Assembly: GCA_949287505.1 (NCBI GenBank)
Contig: CASEGX010000077.1
Span: 1-42,503 of the forward strand
Direction of reading: 5' to 3'
Length of the DNA stretch: 42,503 bases
Source: an uncultured Spirochaetales bacterium
GTDB lineage: Bacteria > Spirochaetota > Spirochaetia > Sphaerochaetales > Sphaerochaetaceae
Position numbers and translations under genes: made by a program. A model generated the notes under the pieces. It made no database searches. It was not told the origin of the DNA and was given only the letters and a program-made list of their open reading frames with translations. Position 1 is the stretch's first letter. Each line of letters begins with the position of its first letter. Below are positions 8,740-17,040 of the stretch, piece by piece.

Positions 8740-10025
8740 TTAACGCGTTCCTCAATTAATCTTTCAATAGCCTCATCACCTGTAAGGCTTTCCCTTGTCG
8801 CGAGATTCTTTATCGAGAATGTTCCGTCTGAGAAAGTCATAAGATAAGGAATCTTTGCAGTCTCTGCGGCGGCATATATTCTCTTCATCTTCGCCTCTGG
8901 GAGAAGGTATACGGAGACCCTGAGCCCTCTTTTCCTGAGCTCTGCAGCCTTTGAAAGCGCTTCTCCTTCCTTTCCGTTTTCGGGGACTATCATGATATCG
9001 GCTTCAGCTGTATCGGACAAAAGAGGACTTCCAAGCTCCTCGAGAGCTGCAAGGAGTCTGTCCAGTCCGATTGAGGAGCCGACACCTGGTGTCTTTTCCT
9101 TCATGTAAAGAGAGGCAAGGTCATTATACCTTCCTCCTGAGCATACCGATCCGATGGCAGGAAGATCATCGAGGAAAGTCTCATAGACAATTCCTGTATA
9201 GTAATCAAGGCCCCTGGTGATGGATGGATCGAAGACAAATGACTTTTCGATTCCGAGAGAGGTGAGGATGGAATAGATCTCCCTCATCCTCCTTGAAGCA
9301 TCTGATTCTCCTCCTGAAAGGCCTTCCAGTGTCTCAAGCGTTTCCAGAAAGCCTTTTCCATCTCCTGCTGTTATGAAAGAAATGACAGCATCTGCTTTTC
9401 CCGCATCTCCTGTGATTTCCGTAAGGATCTTCTTCACTTCATCGCTGCCGATCTTCCTGAGCTTGTCAACGGTTCTCAGTACCTCTATGCTCTTGTCTTC
9501 GATACCGATTTCTGCAAGAAAGAGGCTGAAAAGACCTCTGTGGGAGATGTGGAATGTGAAACGTTCAATGCCAAGGGCCGCAAAGGAGGCATGCATCATT
9601 GAAAGGATTTCGGTGTCAGAGAGCGTATTATCCGCACCTACGATATCGAAATCACACTGAATGAATTCCCTGTAGCGTCCTTTCTGGGGATTCTCACCTC
9701 TCCATACTTTTGATATATGGTAGCGCTTGAAAGGAACACCAACCTCACTGTGGTGTGCTGCCATGAAGCGAGCAAACGGCACTGTGAGATCAAAACGCAT
9801 CGCCACATCTCTTCCGCCATTGTCCTTGAAGCGGAAAATCTGCTTATCCGTCTCTCCTCCGCCTTTGCCCAAAAGCACCTCGGTGTATTCAAGCACCGGA
9901 GTGTCTATCGGAGAAAAACCATATGAGGTGAAAACATCCTCTAGTTTCCTGATAATCTTCTTCTTAGGGATCTCATCCTTTGGCAGACTGTCCCTGAATC
10001 CTTTCAATACGACTGGATCAATCAT
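8736..10025 (-). CDS. hisS: histidyl-tRNA synthetase
   Basis: It charges tRNA-His in the cytoplasm. The 429-residue product has class II features: the N-terminal GFRDSLPKDE, motif 2 around RYHISKVWRGENPQKGRYREFIQCD, and the HisRS-specific RGLDYYTGIVYE followed by SVCSGGRYNDL. An anticodon-binding domain (from about residue 330) ends in the ERVN tail. Length is normal. No clear Shine-Dalgarno precedes the ATG at 10025. The gene is divergent from the poly(A) polymerase-like gene and overlaps the helicase start. Confidence 0.96.
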   Translation of the reverse strand: MIDPVVLKGFRDSLPKDEIPKKKIIRKLEDVFTSYGFSPIDTPVLEYTEVLLGKGGGETDKQIFRFKDNGGRDVAMRFDLTVPFARFMAAHHSEVGVPFKRYHISKVWRGENPQKGRYREFIQCDFDIVGADNTLSDTEILSMMHASFAALGIERFTFHISHRGLFSLFLAEIGIEDKSIEVLRTVDKLRKIGSDEVKKILTEITGDAGKADAVISFITAGDGKGFLETLETLEGLSGGESDASRRMREIYSILTSLGIEKSFVFDPSITRGLDYYTGIVYETFLDDLPAIGSVCSGGRYNDLASLYMKEKTPGVGSSIGLDRLLAALEELGSPLLSDTAEADIMIVPENGKEGEALSKAAELRKRGLRVSVYLLPEAKMKRIYAAAETAKIPYLMTFSDGTFSIKNLATRESLTGDEAIERLIEERVN

Positions 10026-10055
10026 GGCCTGATGATAACATTAAAGAAAAACAGG

Positions 10056-10084
10056 GACAATCTGATGTTATATTCAGATTTGTC
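10056..10084. repeat. inverted repeat between divergent hisS and pcnB-like genes
   Basis: GACAATCTGA and TCAGATTTGTC are inverted around an 8-base centre, matching over ten pairs with one bulged base. It could be an operator or a transcript hairpin for either divergent gene. No well-spaced promoter was recognised beside it, so its role is open. Confidence 0.45.
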
Positions 10085-10119
10085 TTGCAGAGTGTTGGCA
10101 GTTTCACTAAAGTAAAGCA

Positions 10120-11361
10120 GTGTTCATACGTTATAAGAATGACGGAAAAGGCCGGAGCGTTCCTGTAGCGAAGATCTACACGCAGAAGGAACATCCGATC
10201 ACCAACAGCCAGATAGATAAAGATGCCCTATGGGCTATAAGGAAGATCCAGCAGGCCGGAGGAGAGGCTTATATTGTCGGCGGAGCGATCCGGGACATAT
10301 TGCTGGGCCGGAAACCTAAGGATTTCGATATCGCGACCTCGCTTTCACCGCGTCAGGTCCAGAGACTCTTCTGGAATGCACGGATTATCGGACGGCGCTT
10401 TCGTATAGTACATCTTTTCTTCAGTGGGAAAATCATTGAAGTGACCACATTCCGTTCCGACGAGGAGAATTTCGAAGATGGTCGCAATAACCTCTACGGG
10501 ACAATAGAGCAGGATGCGAAGAGGAGGGATTTCTCCATCAACAGTCTCTATTACAACCCCTCGAATGGTCAGCTCCTTGATTTCAATGATGCCCTTGGTG
10601 ATTTCCGTAAACGGGTGATTCGCTCCCTCATTCCTCTTTCATACACATTCTCTGAAGATCCGGTGAGAATGATAAGGGCCTTGAAGTATCAGGCAACGAC
10701 AGGATTTGAGCTCAAGCGTGATGTAAGGAAGGCGATAAAGAAGAATGCTGCATGTATTGAGACGTGCTCCACCTCACGTCTTACGGAGGAGATTGCCAAG
10801 ATTCTCTCATCAGGATCTTCATATGAGATTCTCACAAATCTCAGAAAATATGGCCTTCTGCAGTTCATCCTTCCATGCTGGTCCATGTATGCATCGCTGG
10901 ATGCGGTCAGGGCAGCTCTTGAGGACCTTGATAAAAGAGTCCGGGATTCCCGTAATGATGGTGAGCCAGTTACGAAGGAGAGGCAGCTCTATGCGCTGAT
11001 TAAGCCTCTTGTTGTCTATGAGAATACAGCAGAAGCCTCTGCAGAGGAGGTCTTCCATGAGATATTCAGGCAGGCAAAGGTTCTTATCTCTCCGATGACT
11101 CCTCCAAATTACGAGCTTGAGAAAGCTGTTGATATGATAATGCAGGATCTCGGTATAAGACGGGCGAGAATAAAGAGATCTGCAGAGGCGAGGGCTCCGA
11201 AGAAGAAGCCGAATACGCTCGGGCGGAAGAGTGCTGCGAATGAAGAGCTTTCAGTCGTTCCTTCCAAGAAAAGGAAGAGAAAGAGAAAGAAAAGCAACAA
11301 GAACGGAAGGGTAGAGGGGGTTGCAGAGCCGAAGACACTTGCCGAAGAGCATGATCTTTAG
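10120..11361 (+). CDS. pcnB: poly(A) polymerase / CCA tRNA nucleotidyltransferase family protein
   Basis: It adds nucleotides to RNA 3' ends. The 413-residue protein has the family nucleotidyltransferase core GGAIRDILLGRKPKDFDIAT with catalytic D68 and D70, then RRDFSINSLYYNP. The stretch IIGRRFRIVHLFF resembles the motif separating poly(A) polymerases from CCA-adding enzymes, so PcnB is preferred but not certain. The last ~70 residues are very basic (KKRKRKRKK), also common in PcnB. The start is GTG at 10120 with only a weak ribosome site. The stop overlaps the convergent NTPase gene by 3 bases. Confidence 0.8.
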   Translation: MFIRYKNDGKGRSVPVAKIYTQKEHPITNSQIDKDALWAIRKIQQAGGEAYIVGGAIRDILLGRKPKDFDIATSLSPRQVQRLFWNARIIGRRFRIVHLFFSGKIIEVTTFRSDEENFEDGRNNLYGTIEQDAKRRDFSINSLYYNPSNGQLLDFNDALGDFRKRVIRSLIPLSYTFSEDPVRMIRALKYQATTGFELKRDVRKAIKKNAACIETCSTSRLTEEIAKILSSGSSYEILTNLRKYGLLQFILPCWSMYASLDAVRAALEDLDKRVRDSRNDGEPVTKERQLYALIKPLVVYENTAEASAEEVFHEIFRQAKVLISPMTPPNYELEKAVDMIMQDLGIRRARIKRSAEARAPKKKPNTLGRKSAANEELSVVPSKKRKRKRKKSNKNGRVEGVAEPKTLAEEHDL

Positions 11362-12212
11362 CCCCATTCCTCTATTTCTATATTGACTGTCTTCACCATT
11401 ACGCCGCCATAACGCTCTATGCAGTCCGTAATATACTCCTGCAGGTCGGATATGGTGGTTCCCATGTAGTGTCTGGCAGGAAGCTGAAGTGTCACGCTGA
11501 TGGAGTAGGTCGTGTCGGTATTCCTTGTGCCACGTACTTTCTTCACTTTCATGACCGGGTCATATTCCCCGATTGCATGCTTCACCATCTGTGTGAGCAC
11601 GGCCTCGGATAGCTCTTCCTTGTCAGGACGGGAGAATTCAGGGCGCACTATGGTTTTCTCATATGTCTGTTTCTTCAGATGATGGCCTTTACCCATGAAT
11701 ACTTTCATCGAGTCATAGACAATCTGCGGTGCAGAGCGCGTGACCTCGATTGAGGGAACTGGAATGACATGCTTTCCCTCTGTGTATCTGATCCTCATCG
11801 CAGTCTCTATCTCTTCTTCTGAGGCGACGTCTTCTATGTGGATGATCTTCTCCGGAGGTGGAAGCTCGAGGCGCTTTGCTATTTTGTTGACCATCTTCTC
11901 CGATGTTCCGATGATCATTATTCTCTTATAGCGTTCCTTGAGAAGCGCGCTCATTATCTCATTGCGGTGGTCATCATCGTCAAATACTGCTGTGCGCACT
12001 GCTGCGATGAAATTCGGATCCCTTTTTGCAGAGTGTCCTGCAAGTATCTTGTCTCCCCGTATGAGGAGGCCATCATCGATGATGAGATCTATATGATACT
12101 TCGCAGCTACAAGTTTTGAGTGATAGCTCTTGCCCGTCCCCGAACGGCCTACAAGGGCATATACCCTTACTCCCTGTATCTTTGAGAATGCGAACTGGAA
12201 AATCCGATTCAT
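11358..12212 (-). CDS. P-loop NTPase with C-terminal Asp23-like domain
   Basis: Function unknown. The 284-residue protein has a clear Walker A (GRSGTGKS, residues 22-29) followed by kinase-like sequence (IDLIIDDGLLIRG, and IMIIGTSEKMVNKI later). The last ~85 residues, from about TQMVKHAIGEYDP to the end, resemble an Asp23/Gls24 domain: beta-rich, with a YGGVMVKTVNIEIEEW ending similar to the Asp23 tail. The domain call is by eye. It is convergent with the pcnB-like gene and lies 49 bases downstream of the glycosylase gene on the same strand. No good ribosome site is visible before the ATG. Confidence 0.7.
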   Translation of the reverse strand: MNRIFQFAFSKIQGVRVYALVGRSGTGKSYHSKLVAAKYHIDLIIDDGLLIRGDKILAGHSAKRDPNFIAAVRTAVFDDDDHRNEIMSALLKERYKRIMIIGTSEKMVNKIAKRLELPPPEKIIHIEDVASEEEIETAMRIRYTEGKHVIPVPSIEVTRSAPQIVYDSMKVFMGKGHHLKKQTYEKTIVRPEFSRPDKEELSEAVLTQMVKHAIGEYDPVMKVKKVRGTRNTDTTYSISVTLQLPARHYMGTTISDLQEYITDCIERYGGVMVKTVNIEIEEWG

Positions 12213-12261
12213 AGGACAATAATACTATAATTGCCTGAGATTATGTAGTGTTTTGGCTCAG

Positions 12262-12747
12262 TCATAGAGAAAGCGCATTTCTCCAGACTTCTGTCAGAGC
12301 ATCAAGTGACCAGGCAGCATTGGCAGGGGATGTTGATGGAAGACAGACAGGGACAATCCCGGTTTTGCTGTATATGTATTCCATATATACGCTGTAAGCC
12401 TTCTTTCCGTTTGTGATGATTTTCTTTATCTCCGTCTCTTTAAGAAGTTCGGGAACATCATTAGGTACTGCATCCTGGATGGATGAGTCGGCAGAGCCGC
12501 TTATCCGGCAGGAATAGATTGAATCCCAGAGGGCAAGGCCATGCTTCAGTATGATGCTTTTTCTCTCTTCTATGTTTCCAGCGTTTTCGTTGTAGATTCT
12601 CTCAAGCATTGGCCAGAAACGGTTCCATCTGTGCCCATAATAGAATCCTTCCTCTCTCGATTTCACAGATGGAAATGATCCGAGTATAAGGATGGTGGAG
12701 GAAGCGCTGTAAACAGGTGGAAACGGATGTATTATGATAGTTTTCAT
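12262..12747 (-). CDS. DNA-deoxyinosine (hypoxanthine) glycosylase, uracil-DNA glycosylase superfamily
   Basis: A base-excision repair enzyme predicted to remove deaminated bases. The 161-residue product matches the HDG group (UDG family 6): N-terminal HPFPPVY, then ILILGSFPSVKSREEGFYYG, HRWNRFWPML, the mid-protein ALWDSIYSCRISGSAD, and CLPSTSPANA near the end. The ATG at 12747 is chosen because homology begins at MKTIIIHPFPP. The upstream ATGs at 12810 and 12801 would add residues unlike the family and have no ribosome site. It is divergent from the HAD gene. Confidence 0.85.
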   Translation of the reverse strand: MKTIIIHPFPPVYSASSTILILGSFPSVKSREEGFYYGHRWNRFWPMLERIYNENAGNIEERKSIILKHGLALWDSIYSCRISGSADSSIQDAVPNDVPELLKETEIKKIITNGKKAYSVYMEYIYSKTGIVPVCLPSTSPANAAWSLDALTEVWRNALSL

Positions 12748-12872
12748 CCACAGCAGGATATCATAATAATCTGACTGATTTAAATTACATGTATTTAACA
12801 TTCCGGCCATTATTTCGATTACATATTTAACTTGTCATGTGCAGAATATGTATGATATAAGGAGACTAAGGA

Positions 12873-13529
12873 GTGCTTCAAACGGGTAATTCACTGACAA
12901 GACTGGCTATTTTCGATATGGATGAAACGCTTGTTTCGTCCGATTTCGTATGGGCCGAGGCGGCTGAAAAGCTTCTATCCTCCCGTATGATAGATAATGA
13001 TACCGATTACTCTGCAATGTTCTATTCAGATGGATTGTCTTCCGTCGTATCCTCTCTTCAATCGCGTTTTTTCCAGGATTATGAGAAAAGCGACATATTC
13101 GCGCTCCTTTCATCGATTGCAGAGAAGGGATATCTGGAACAGGTCACGTTGAAGACGGGAGCTGCTGCCGTGATAGAGAAGGTGCGTAAGCTTGGATGCC
13201 TTACTGTGATTCTCACAGCAAACAGAAAGAGACTGTATTCAATAATAAGAAACCGGTTTCCATCCCTCGCTGTTGACAAGTGGTTTTCCGCTATGGACCT
13301 GGAACTGAGCAAGGGAGACTGCCATATCTATGATATAATCGCGCTTTATTTCGGTCTCCGTCCTGATGAGTGCGTGCTCTTCGATGATTCTGAGTATGCC
13401 TTGCTCGGTGCACGGAACGCGGGGCTTTTATCAATCTGTGTGAGCAATGGGGAAATGGAATCTTCTCCCGTTGCCGATTACACAATCGCATCACTTGAGG
13501 ATTTCAGAGAGGATATGCTTTGCGTATAA
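12873..13529 (+). CDS. HAD-superfamily hydrolase (phosphatase)
   Basis: A small cytoplasmic phosphatase of unknown substrate, 218 residues. HAD motif I is FDMDETL, motif II is in VILTANRKR, motif III the lysine of LSKGD, motif IV LFDDSEYALLGA. The cap lies between motifs I and II, as in beta-phosphoglucomutase-like HADs. The start is GTG at 12873 with AAGGAG at 12859-12864. It is the first gene of the long co-directional string and overlaps surE by 10 bases, so the two are probably coupled in translation and function. Confidence 0.85.
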   Translation: MLQTGNSLTRLAIFDMDETLVSSDFVWAEAAEKLLSSRMIDNDTDYSAMFYSDGLSSVVSSLQSRFFQDYEKSDIFALLSSIAEKGYLEQVTLKTGAAAVIEKVRKLGCLTVILTANRKRLYSIIRNRFPSLAVDKWFSAMDLELSKGDCHIYDIIALYFGLRPDECVLFDDSEYALLGARNAGLLSICVSNGEMESSPVADYTIASLEDFREDMLCV

Positions 13530-14230
13530 TGCTCACCAATGATGATGGTTACAGATCGCAAGGCATAAGGAAGCTTTTCGATTCTTTGAAAAAGACGGGA
13601 CATCAGGCGGTCATCTTCGCTCCTGAGAATGAACAGAGCTCATCTTCCAGGAGGCTCAGTGGTTCCTCTGAAATCGGAAAGGAATGTGATGATATATTCT
13701 ATCTCAAGGGTGGAACGCCTGCAGATACATCTCTTGTTGCTCTCGCACGGGGCGGTTTGGATTTCTTTCCCGATCTTGTCATTTCTGGAATAAACAACGG
13801 CTTCAATGCCTCGCTGGACCTTGTATACAGCGGTACTGCCGCAGCAGCTGCGGAGGCGGTGTCTCTCGGTTGTAGGGCAATGGCCGTATCAGCTCAGAGC
13901 GGAAGTGTTTCCGCCCTCACTTTGGCAGTTTCATTCATAACCGGTAATCTTGAAAGGCTTTACAGTCTCTGCGGAGATGATTATTTCATTTCGATAAACG
14001 TCCCGGATGGTGCCAGCCTGGAGAGGTGCCGTGTCTCATCTCCATCTGGCCGATGTCACCGAGGACCTGAGGATTTTTCTGATCAGGCTCTGCTCTCCAG
14101 AGCTCCTTCCGGGAGCGATCTGGAGCTGCTCAGGTCTGGTTTTATAACGATAAGCGCTATTTCGGCTTTTCCTTCTGTTTCCATCGAAGGACAGAAGATT
14201 CTGGAGGATTTTCATGAATGTGATTCTTGA
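13520..14230 (+). CDS. surE: 5'-nucleotidase SurE
   Basis: A metal-dependent phosphatase that removes phosphate from nucleoside monophosphates. The 236-residue product opens MRIMLTNDDGYRSQG, the SurE signature with the metal-binding ND-D, followed by FAPENEQSSSSRRLS, the KGGTPADTSLVAL region and VISGINNGFNASLDLVYSGT. The start is TTG at 13520, eight bases after GAGAGG and inside the end of the HAD gene; homology begins exactly there. Its end overlaps the ABC ATPase start by 17 bases. Position within an importer/phosphodiesterase string suggests it handles NMPs or similar monoesters made there. Confidence 0.92.
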   Translation: MRIMLTNDDGYRSQGIRKLFDSLKKTGHQAVIFAPENEQSSSSRRLSGSSEIGKECDDIFYLKGGTPADTSLVALARGGLDFFPDLVISGINNGFNASLDLVYSGTAAAAAEAVSLGCRAMAVSAQSGSVSALTLAVSFITGNLERLYSLCGDDYFISINVPDGASLERCRVSSPSGRCHRGPEDFSDQALLSRAPSGSDLELLRSGFITISAISAFPSVSIEGQKILEDFHECDS

Positions 14231-15263
14231 TCATGTCACCAAGAGATTTGGTGAGACTGTCGCTGTGAACAATGTCAGCCTTGAGATAAAGGATGGAAAG
14301 CTTACAGGGCTTCTTGGTCCTTCCGGTTGTGGCAAATCCACGACGCTTTATCTGATAAGCGGACTTGAGAAACCTTCAGAAGGCCGTGTCCTTTTCGGGG
14401 GGAAGGATGTCACTGCACTAGAGCCTGAGGAAAGGGGAATAGGACTTGTCTTCCAGAACTATGCGCTTTACCCTCATATGACGGTACTGCAGAATATCAT
14501 GTTTCCGCTTGAGAACCAGAAGGTGAAGAAAGCAGAGGCCAGGGAACGTGCTGTGGCAATGGCAAAGCTTGCAAAGGTTGACAACCTCCTTGAGCGCCGT
14601 CCTGCCCAGCTTTCTGGCGGACAGCAGCAGCGTGTCGCCATTGCAAGAGCTCTGGTCAAGAATCCTACCGTTCTCCTTCTCGACGAGCCTTTGTCGAACC
14701 TCGATGCGAGACTCAGGATTGAGATGAGGGAAGAAATCAGGAGAATACAGCTGGAAACCGGTGTCACTACTGTGTTTGTTACCCATGATCAGGAAGAAGC
14801 GATGAACATCACGGATGAGATAGTCCTGATGAAGGACGGCTGTTTCCTCCAGCAATGCTCTCCTCAGGAAATGTATATTCATCCGAACGGACTTTTCGTT
14901 GCATCGTTCCTGGGCAATCCTCCTATAAACATCATTCCTGTCGAAGTCAGAGACGGGCAAATGCTCATAGAAGGACAGAAGCCTTACCCGATGCCTGGAA
15001 TAGCTGACGGCCTTTACAACGCCGGCTTCAGGGCCGAATGGTTCACTGATGGCACTGATTTCATTGTCGAACTCACAGATGCGGCAATACACGGACGCGA
15101 TCAGATTGCTTCATTCATGCTTAACGGAGTTCCCTGCAGCGCAGTCGTTGACAGCATGCGCTCTCTCAGAAGCGGCATGAAACTTGCTCTGTCCGTCAAG
15201 GGCGATATGATTTACCTCTTTGATAAAGAGACTGGTGCAGAGATCAGGAAGAGGGGAGTATGA
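14214..15263 (+). CDS. ABC transporter ATPase (MsmK/UgpC/MalK type)
   Basis: The energising subunit of a carbohydrate-type (CUT1) importer, 349 residues. Walker A is GPSGCGKS, signature LSGGQQQRVAIARAL, Walker B LLLDEPLSNLD, and the H-loop VTHDQEEA. A C-terminal TOBE-like regulatory domain starts at about residue 240; its usual RPEH motif is degenerate (FRAEW). The ATG at 14214 follows GGAGG and lies inside surE. ATGA overlap couples it to the permease. It is the only CUT1 ATPase in the window and could also serve the fucose importer, which has none. Confidence 0.93.
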   Translation: MNVILDHVTKRFGETVAVNNVSLEIKDGKLTGLLGPSGCGKSTTLYLISGLEKPSEGRVLFGGKDVTALEPEERGIGLVFQNYALYPHMTVLQNIMFPLENQKVKKAEARERAVAMAKLAKVDNLLERRPAQLSGGQQQRVAIARALVKNPTVLLLDEPLSNLDARLRIEMREEIRRIQLETGVTTVFVTHDQEEAMNITDEIVLMKDGCFLQQCSPQEMYIHPNGLFVASFLGNPPINIIPVEVRDGQMLIEGQKPYPMPGIADGLYNAGFRAEWFTDGTDFIVELTDAAIHGRDQIASFMLNGVPCSAVVDSMRSLRSGMKLALSVKGDMIYLFDKETGAEIRKRGV

Positions 15264-16171
15264 AAAAGGAAAGAAAGAAACTCGATAGACGTGCGCTCCT
15301 GTACGAGACAAAAGGCTGGCTGTATGTTTCTCCTGCCTTGATCGTGAAGATCATCTTCGTCGTTTATCCTTTGGTTAAGGCTTTCCGCATGGCCTTTTAT
15401 ACCAAGTACAATTACCTCCTTGAAGTCGGTTCGGGATTCGGACTTTCAGCATTCGAATATATCTTCACCGATGACAAGTTCATCGCAGCACTGAAAAACA
15501 CTCTTCTTGTATTCTGTGTCGGCCTTCCGGTTTCACTTATCCTGGCAATGGTCATCGCCCTCCTGATAAACAGAAGGAAGAAGAGCTACGGTTTCTTCCA
15601 GACTGTGTTCTTCATACCGTATGTTACAAGCACGATCGCCATCGGTGTCGTATTCAGGGCAATGTTCCATTCAGAGTATGGATACATAAACTATATCCTC
15701 TCATGGTTCGGGGCCCAGCCAATCCAGTGGCTGTCAGATACATCGGTAGCCATATGGAGCGTGATAATCTTCTATATATGGTCAGGTCTGGCATTTAAGA
15801 TCATCATTCTTCTTGCGGGATTGAAGCGTATAGATCCGCAGATCTACAAGGTCGCAAAGATCGATGGAGCGAAATCGAGCTTCAGGATTTTCAGGAGGAT
15901 AACGCTTCCGCTGCTCTCCCCGACGCTGTGGATGCTCTTCATCGTATCGGCAATATACTCACTGAAGATGTACAACGAGATCTTCTCATTGTTCAACGGA
16001 AGCGCAGGGCCTGCAGACAGTGCGATGACCGTTTCCTTCTATATCTACACGATGTTCTATGTACGCAATCAGGTTAACTACGCAGCTGCAGCAGCTGTTG
16101 TGATGTTTGTTGTCATACTTGCCGTGACGCTGGTCCAGAAAGCCGTTGGAAAGCGTTTCACATATTATTGA
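15260..16171 (+). CDS. ABC importer permease (UgpA/MalF type)
   Basis: First membrane subunit of the second importer, 303 residues. Membrane segments are visible from about residue 25 (ALIVKIIFVVYPLVKAF) to the C terminus. The ATPase-contact loop reads KVAKIDGAKSSFRIFRRITLP, with V for the usual EA. The start overlaps the ATPase stop as ATGA, after GAGGGGAG. The partner permease follows after 10 bases. Confidence 0.92.
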   Translation: MKKERKKLDRRALLYETKGWLYVSPALIVKIIFVVYPLVKAFRMAFYTKYNYLLEVGSGFGLSAFEYIFTDDKFIAALKNTLLVFCVGLPVSLILAMVIALLINRRKKSYGFFQTVFFIPYVTSTIAIGVVFRAMFHSEYGYINYILSWFGAQPIQWLSDTSVAIWSVIIFYIWSGLAFKIIILLAGLKRIDPQIYKVAKIDGAKSSFRIFRRITLPLLSPTLWMLFIVSAIYSLKMYNEIFSLFNGSAGPADSAMTVSFYIYTMFYVRNQVNYAAAAAVVMFVVILAVTLVQKAVGKRFTYY

Positions 16172-16181
16172 GGAGTATCGT

Positions 16182-17012
16182 ATGGTAAAGACAAAGCGTA
16201 TCATCTCCACAATCGAACTCATTGTTCTCATCATCGGTACCATCCTGATGCTTTTCCCATTCACCTGGATGATCCTCACATCGTTCAAGACAGGTCCGGA
16301 ATCTGTAATGAATCCTCCGACATGGCTTCCTGTCAACGGCTGGCATCCCGAGAATTATCCGGCGGTTTTCGAAGCGGCTCCATTCGGAAGGTACTTTCTC
16401 AACACATTCATTGTCGCGCTTCTCTCGACGGTTCTCAGTCTCTTTATCTCGATAACCGCAGCTTATGCGCTTTCACTTCACAGCTTCAAAGGAAGCGGGG
16501 TGATCCTTACATTCTTCATAGCGACAATGATGGTTCCTGAGGAGATTCTCATAATCCAGAACTATGTGACCATTGCTGACATGCATCTGATGGACACCTT
16601 CCTAGGTATCGTGCTTCCCGGAGTTGCGAACGGTATGTATATCTATCTTCTTAGAGAGACATTCATGTCTTTCCCGGCTGCACTAAGGAAAGCTGCGAAG
16701 GTTGATGGATGCAGCGATGTGAAATTCCTTATACGTGTTCTTCTTCCGAACTGCATATCCACGCTCACGACGATAGGCCTTCTGACATTCATCGGAGCCT
16801 GGAACAACTTCCTCTGGCCTCTCATGGTTACGAATTATGACTCGCACAGGGTTCTTACAATCGGCTTGATGCAGTTCAATACAGGTGCGTCTTCGCGTAT
16901 CAATCTGCAGATGGCAGGCGCAACTGTCATAGTCATACCGGTCATAGTCATTTACCTGATATTCAGGAAACAGATCATACAGGGTGTAGCCTCTGGCGGC
17001 GTCAAAGGCTGA
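16182..17012 (+). CDS. ABC importer permease (UgpE/MalG type)
   Basis: Second membrane subunit, 276 residues, with the signature RKAAKVDGCSDVKFLIRVLLP and the family C-terminal YLIFRKQIIQGVASGGVKG. The ATG at 16182 follows GAGGAG at 16170-16175. An upstream in-frame ATG at 16146 lies within the first permease and has no ribosome site. The binding-protein gene follows 28 bases later. Confidence 0.92.
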   Translation: MVKTKRIISTIELIVLIIGTILMLFPFTWMILTSFKTGPESVMNPPTWLPVNGWHPENYPAVFEAAPFGRYFLNTFIVALLSTVLSLFISITAAYALSLHSFKGSGVILTFFIATMMVPEEILIIQNYVTIADMHLMDTFLGIVLPGVANGMYIYLLRETFMSFPAALRKAAKVDGCSDVKFLIRVLLPNCISTLTTIGLLTFIGAWNNFLWPLMVTNYDSHRVLTIGLMQFNTGASSRINLQMAGATVIVIPVIVIYLIFRKQIIQGVASGGVKG

Positions 17013-17040
17013 TTCTGATAAAATTGAAGGAGAGAAGGTT

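Noticed and set aside
12832..12861. Promoter TTGTCA-18-TATAAG for the HAD gene
   Set aside because: The -10 would overlap the AAGGAG ribosome site at 12859-12864, leaving it untranscribed; the pair is probably chance.
14418..15092. 224-residue antisense frame inside the ABC ATPase gene
   Set aside because: Cys/His/Arg-rich low-complexity translation without any family feature; the opposite strand encodes a canonical ATPase.
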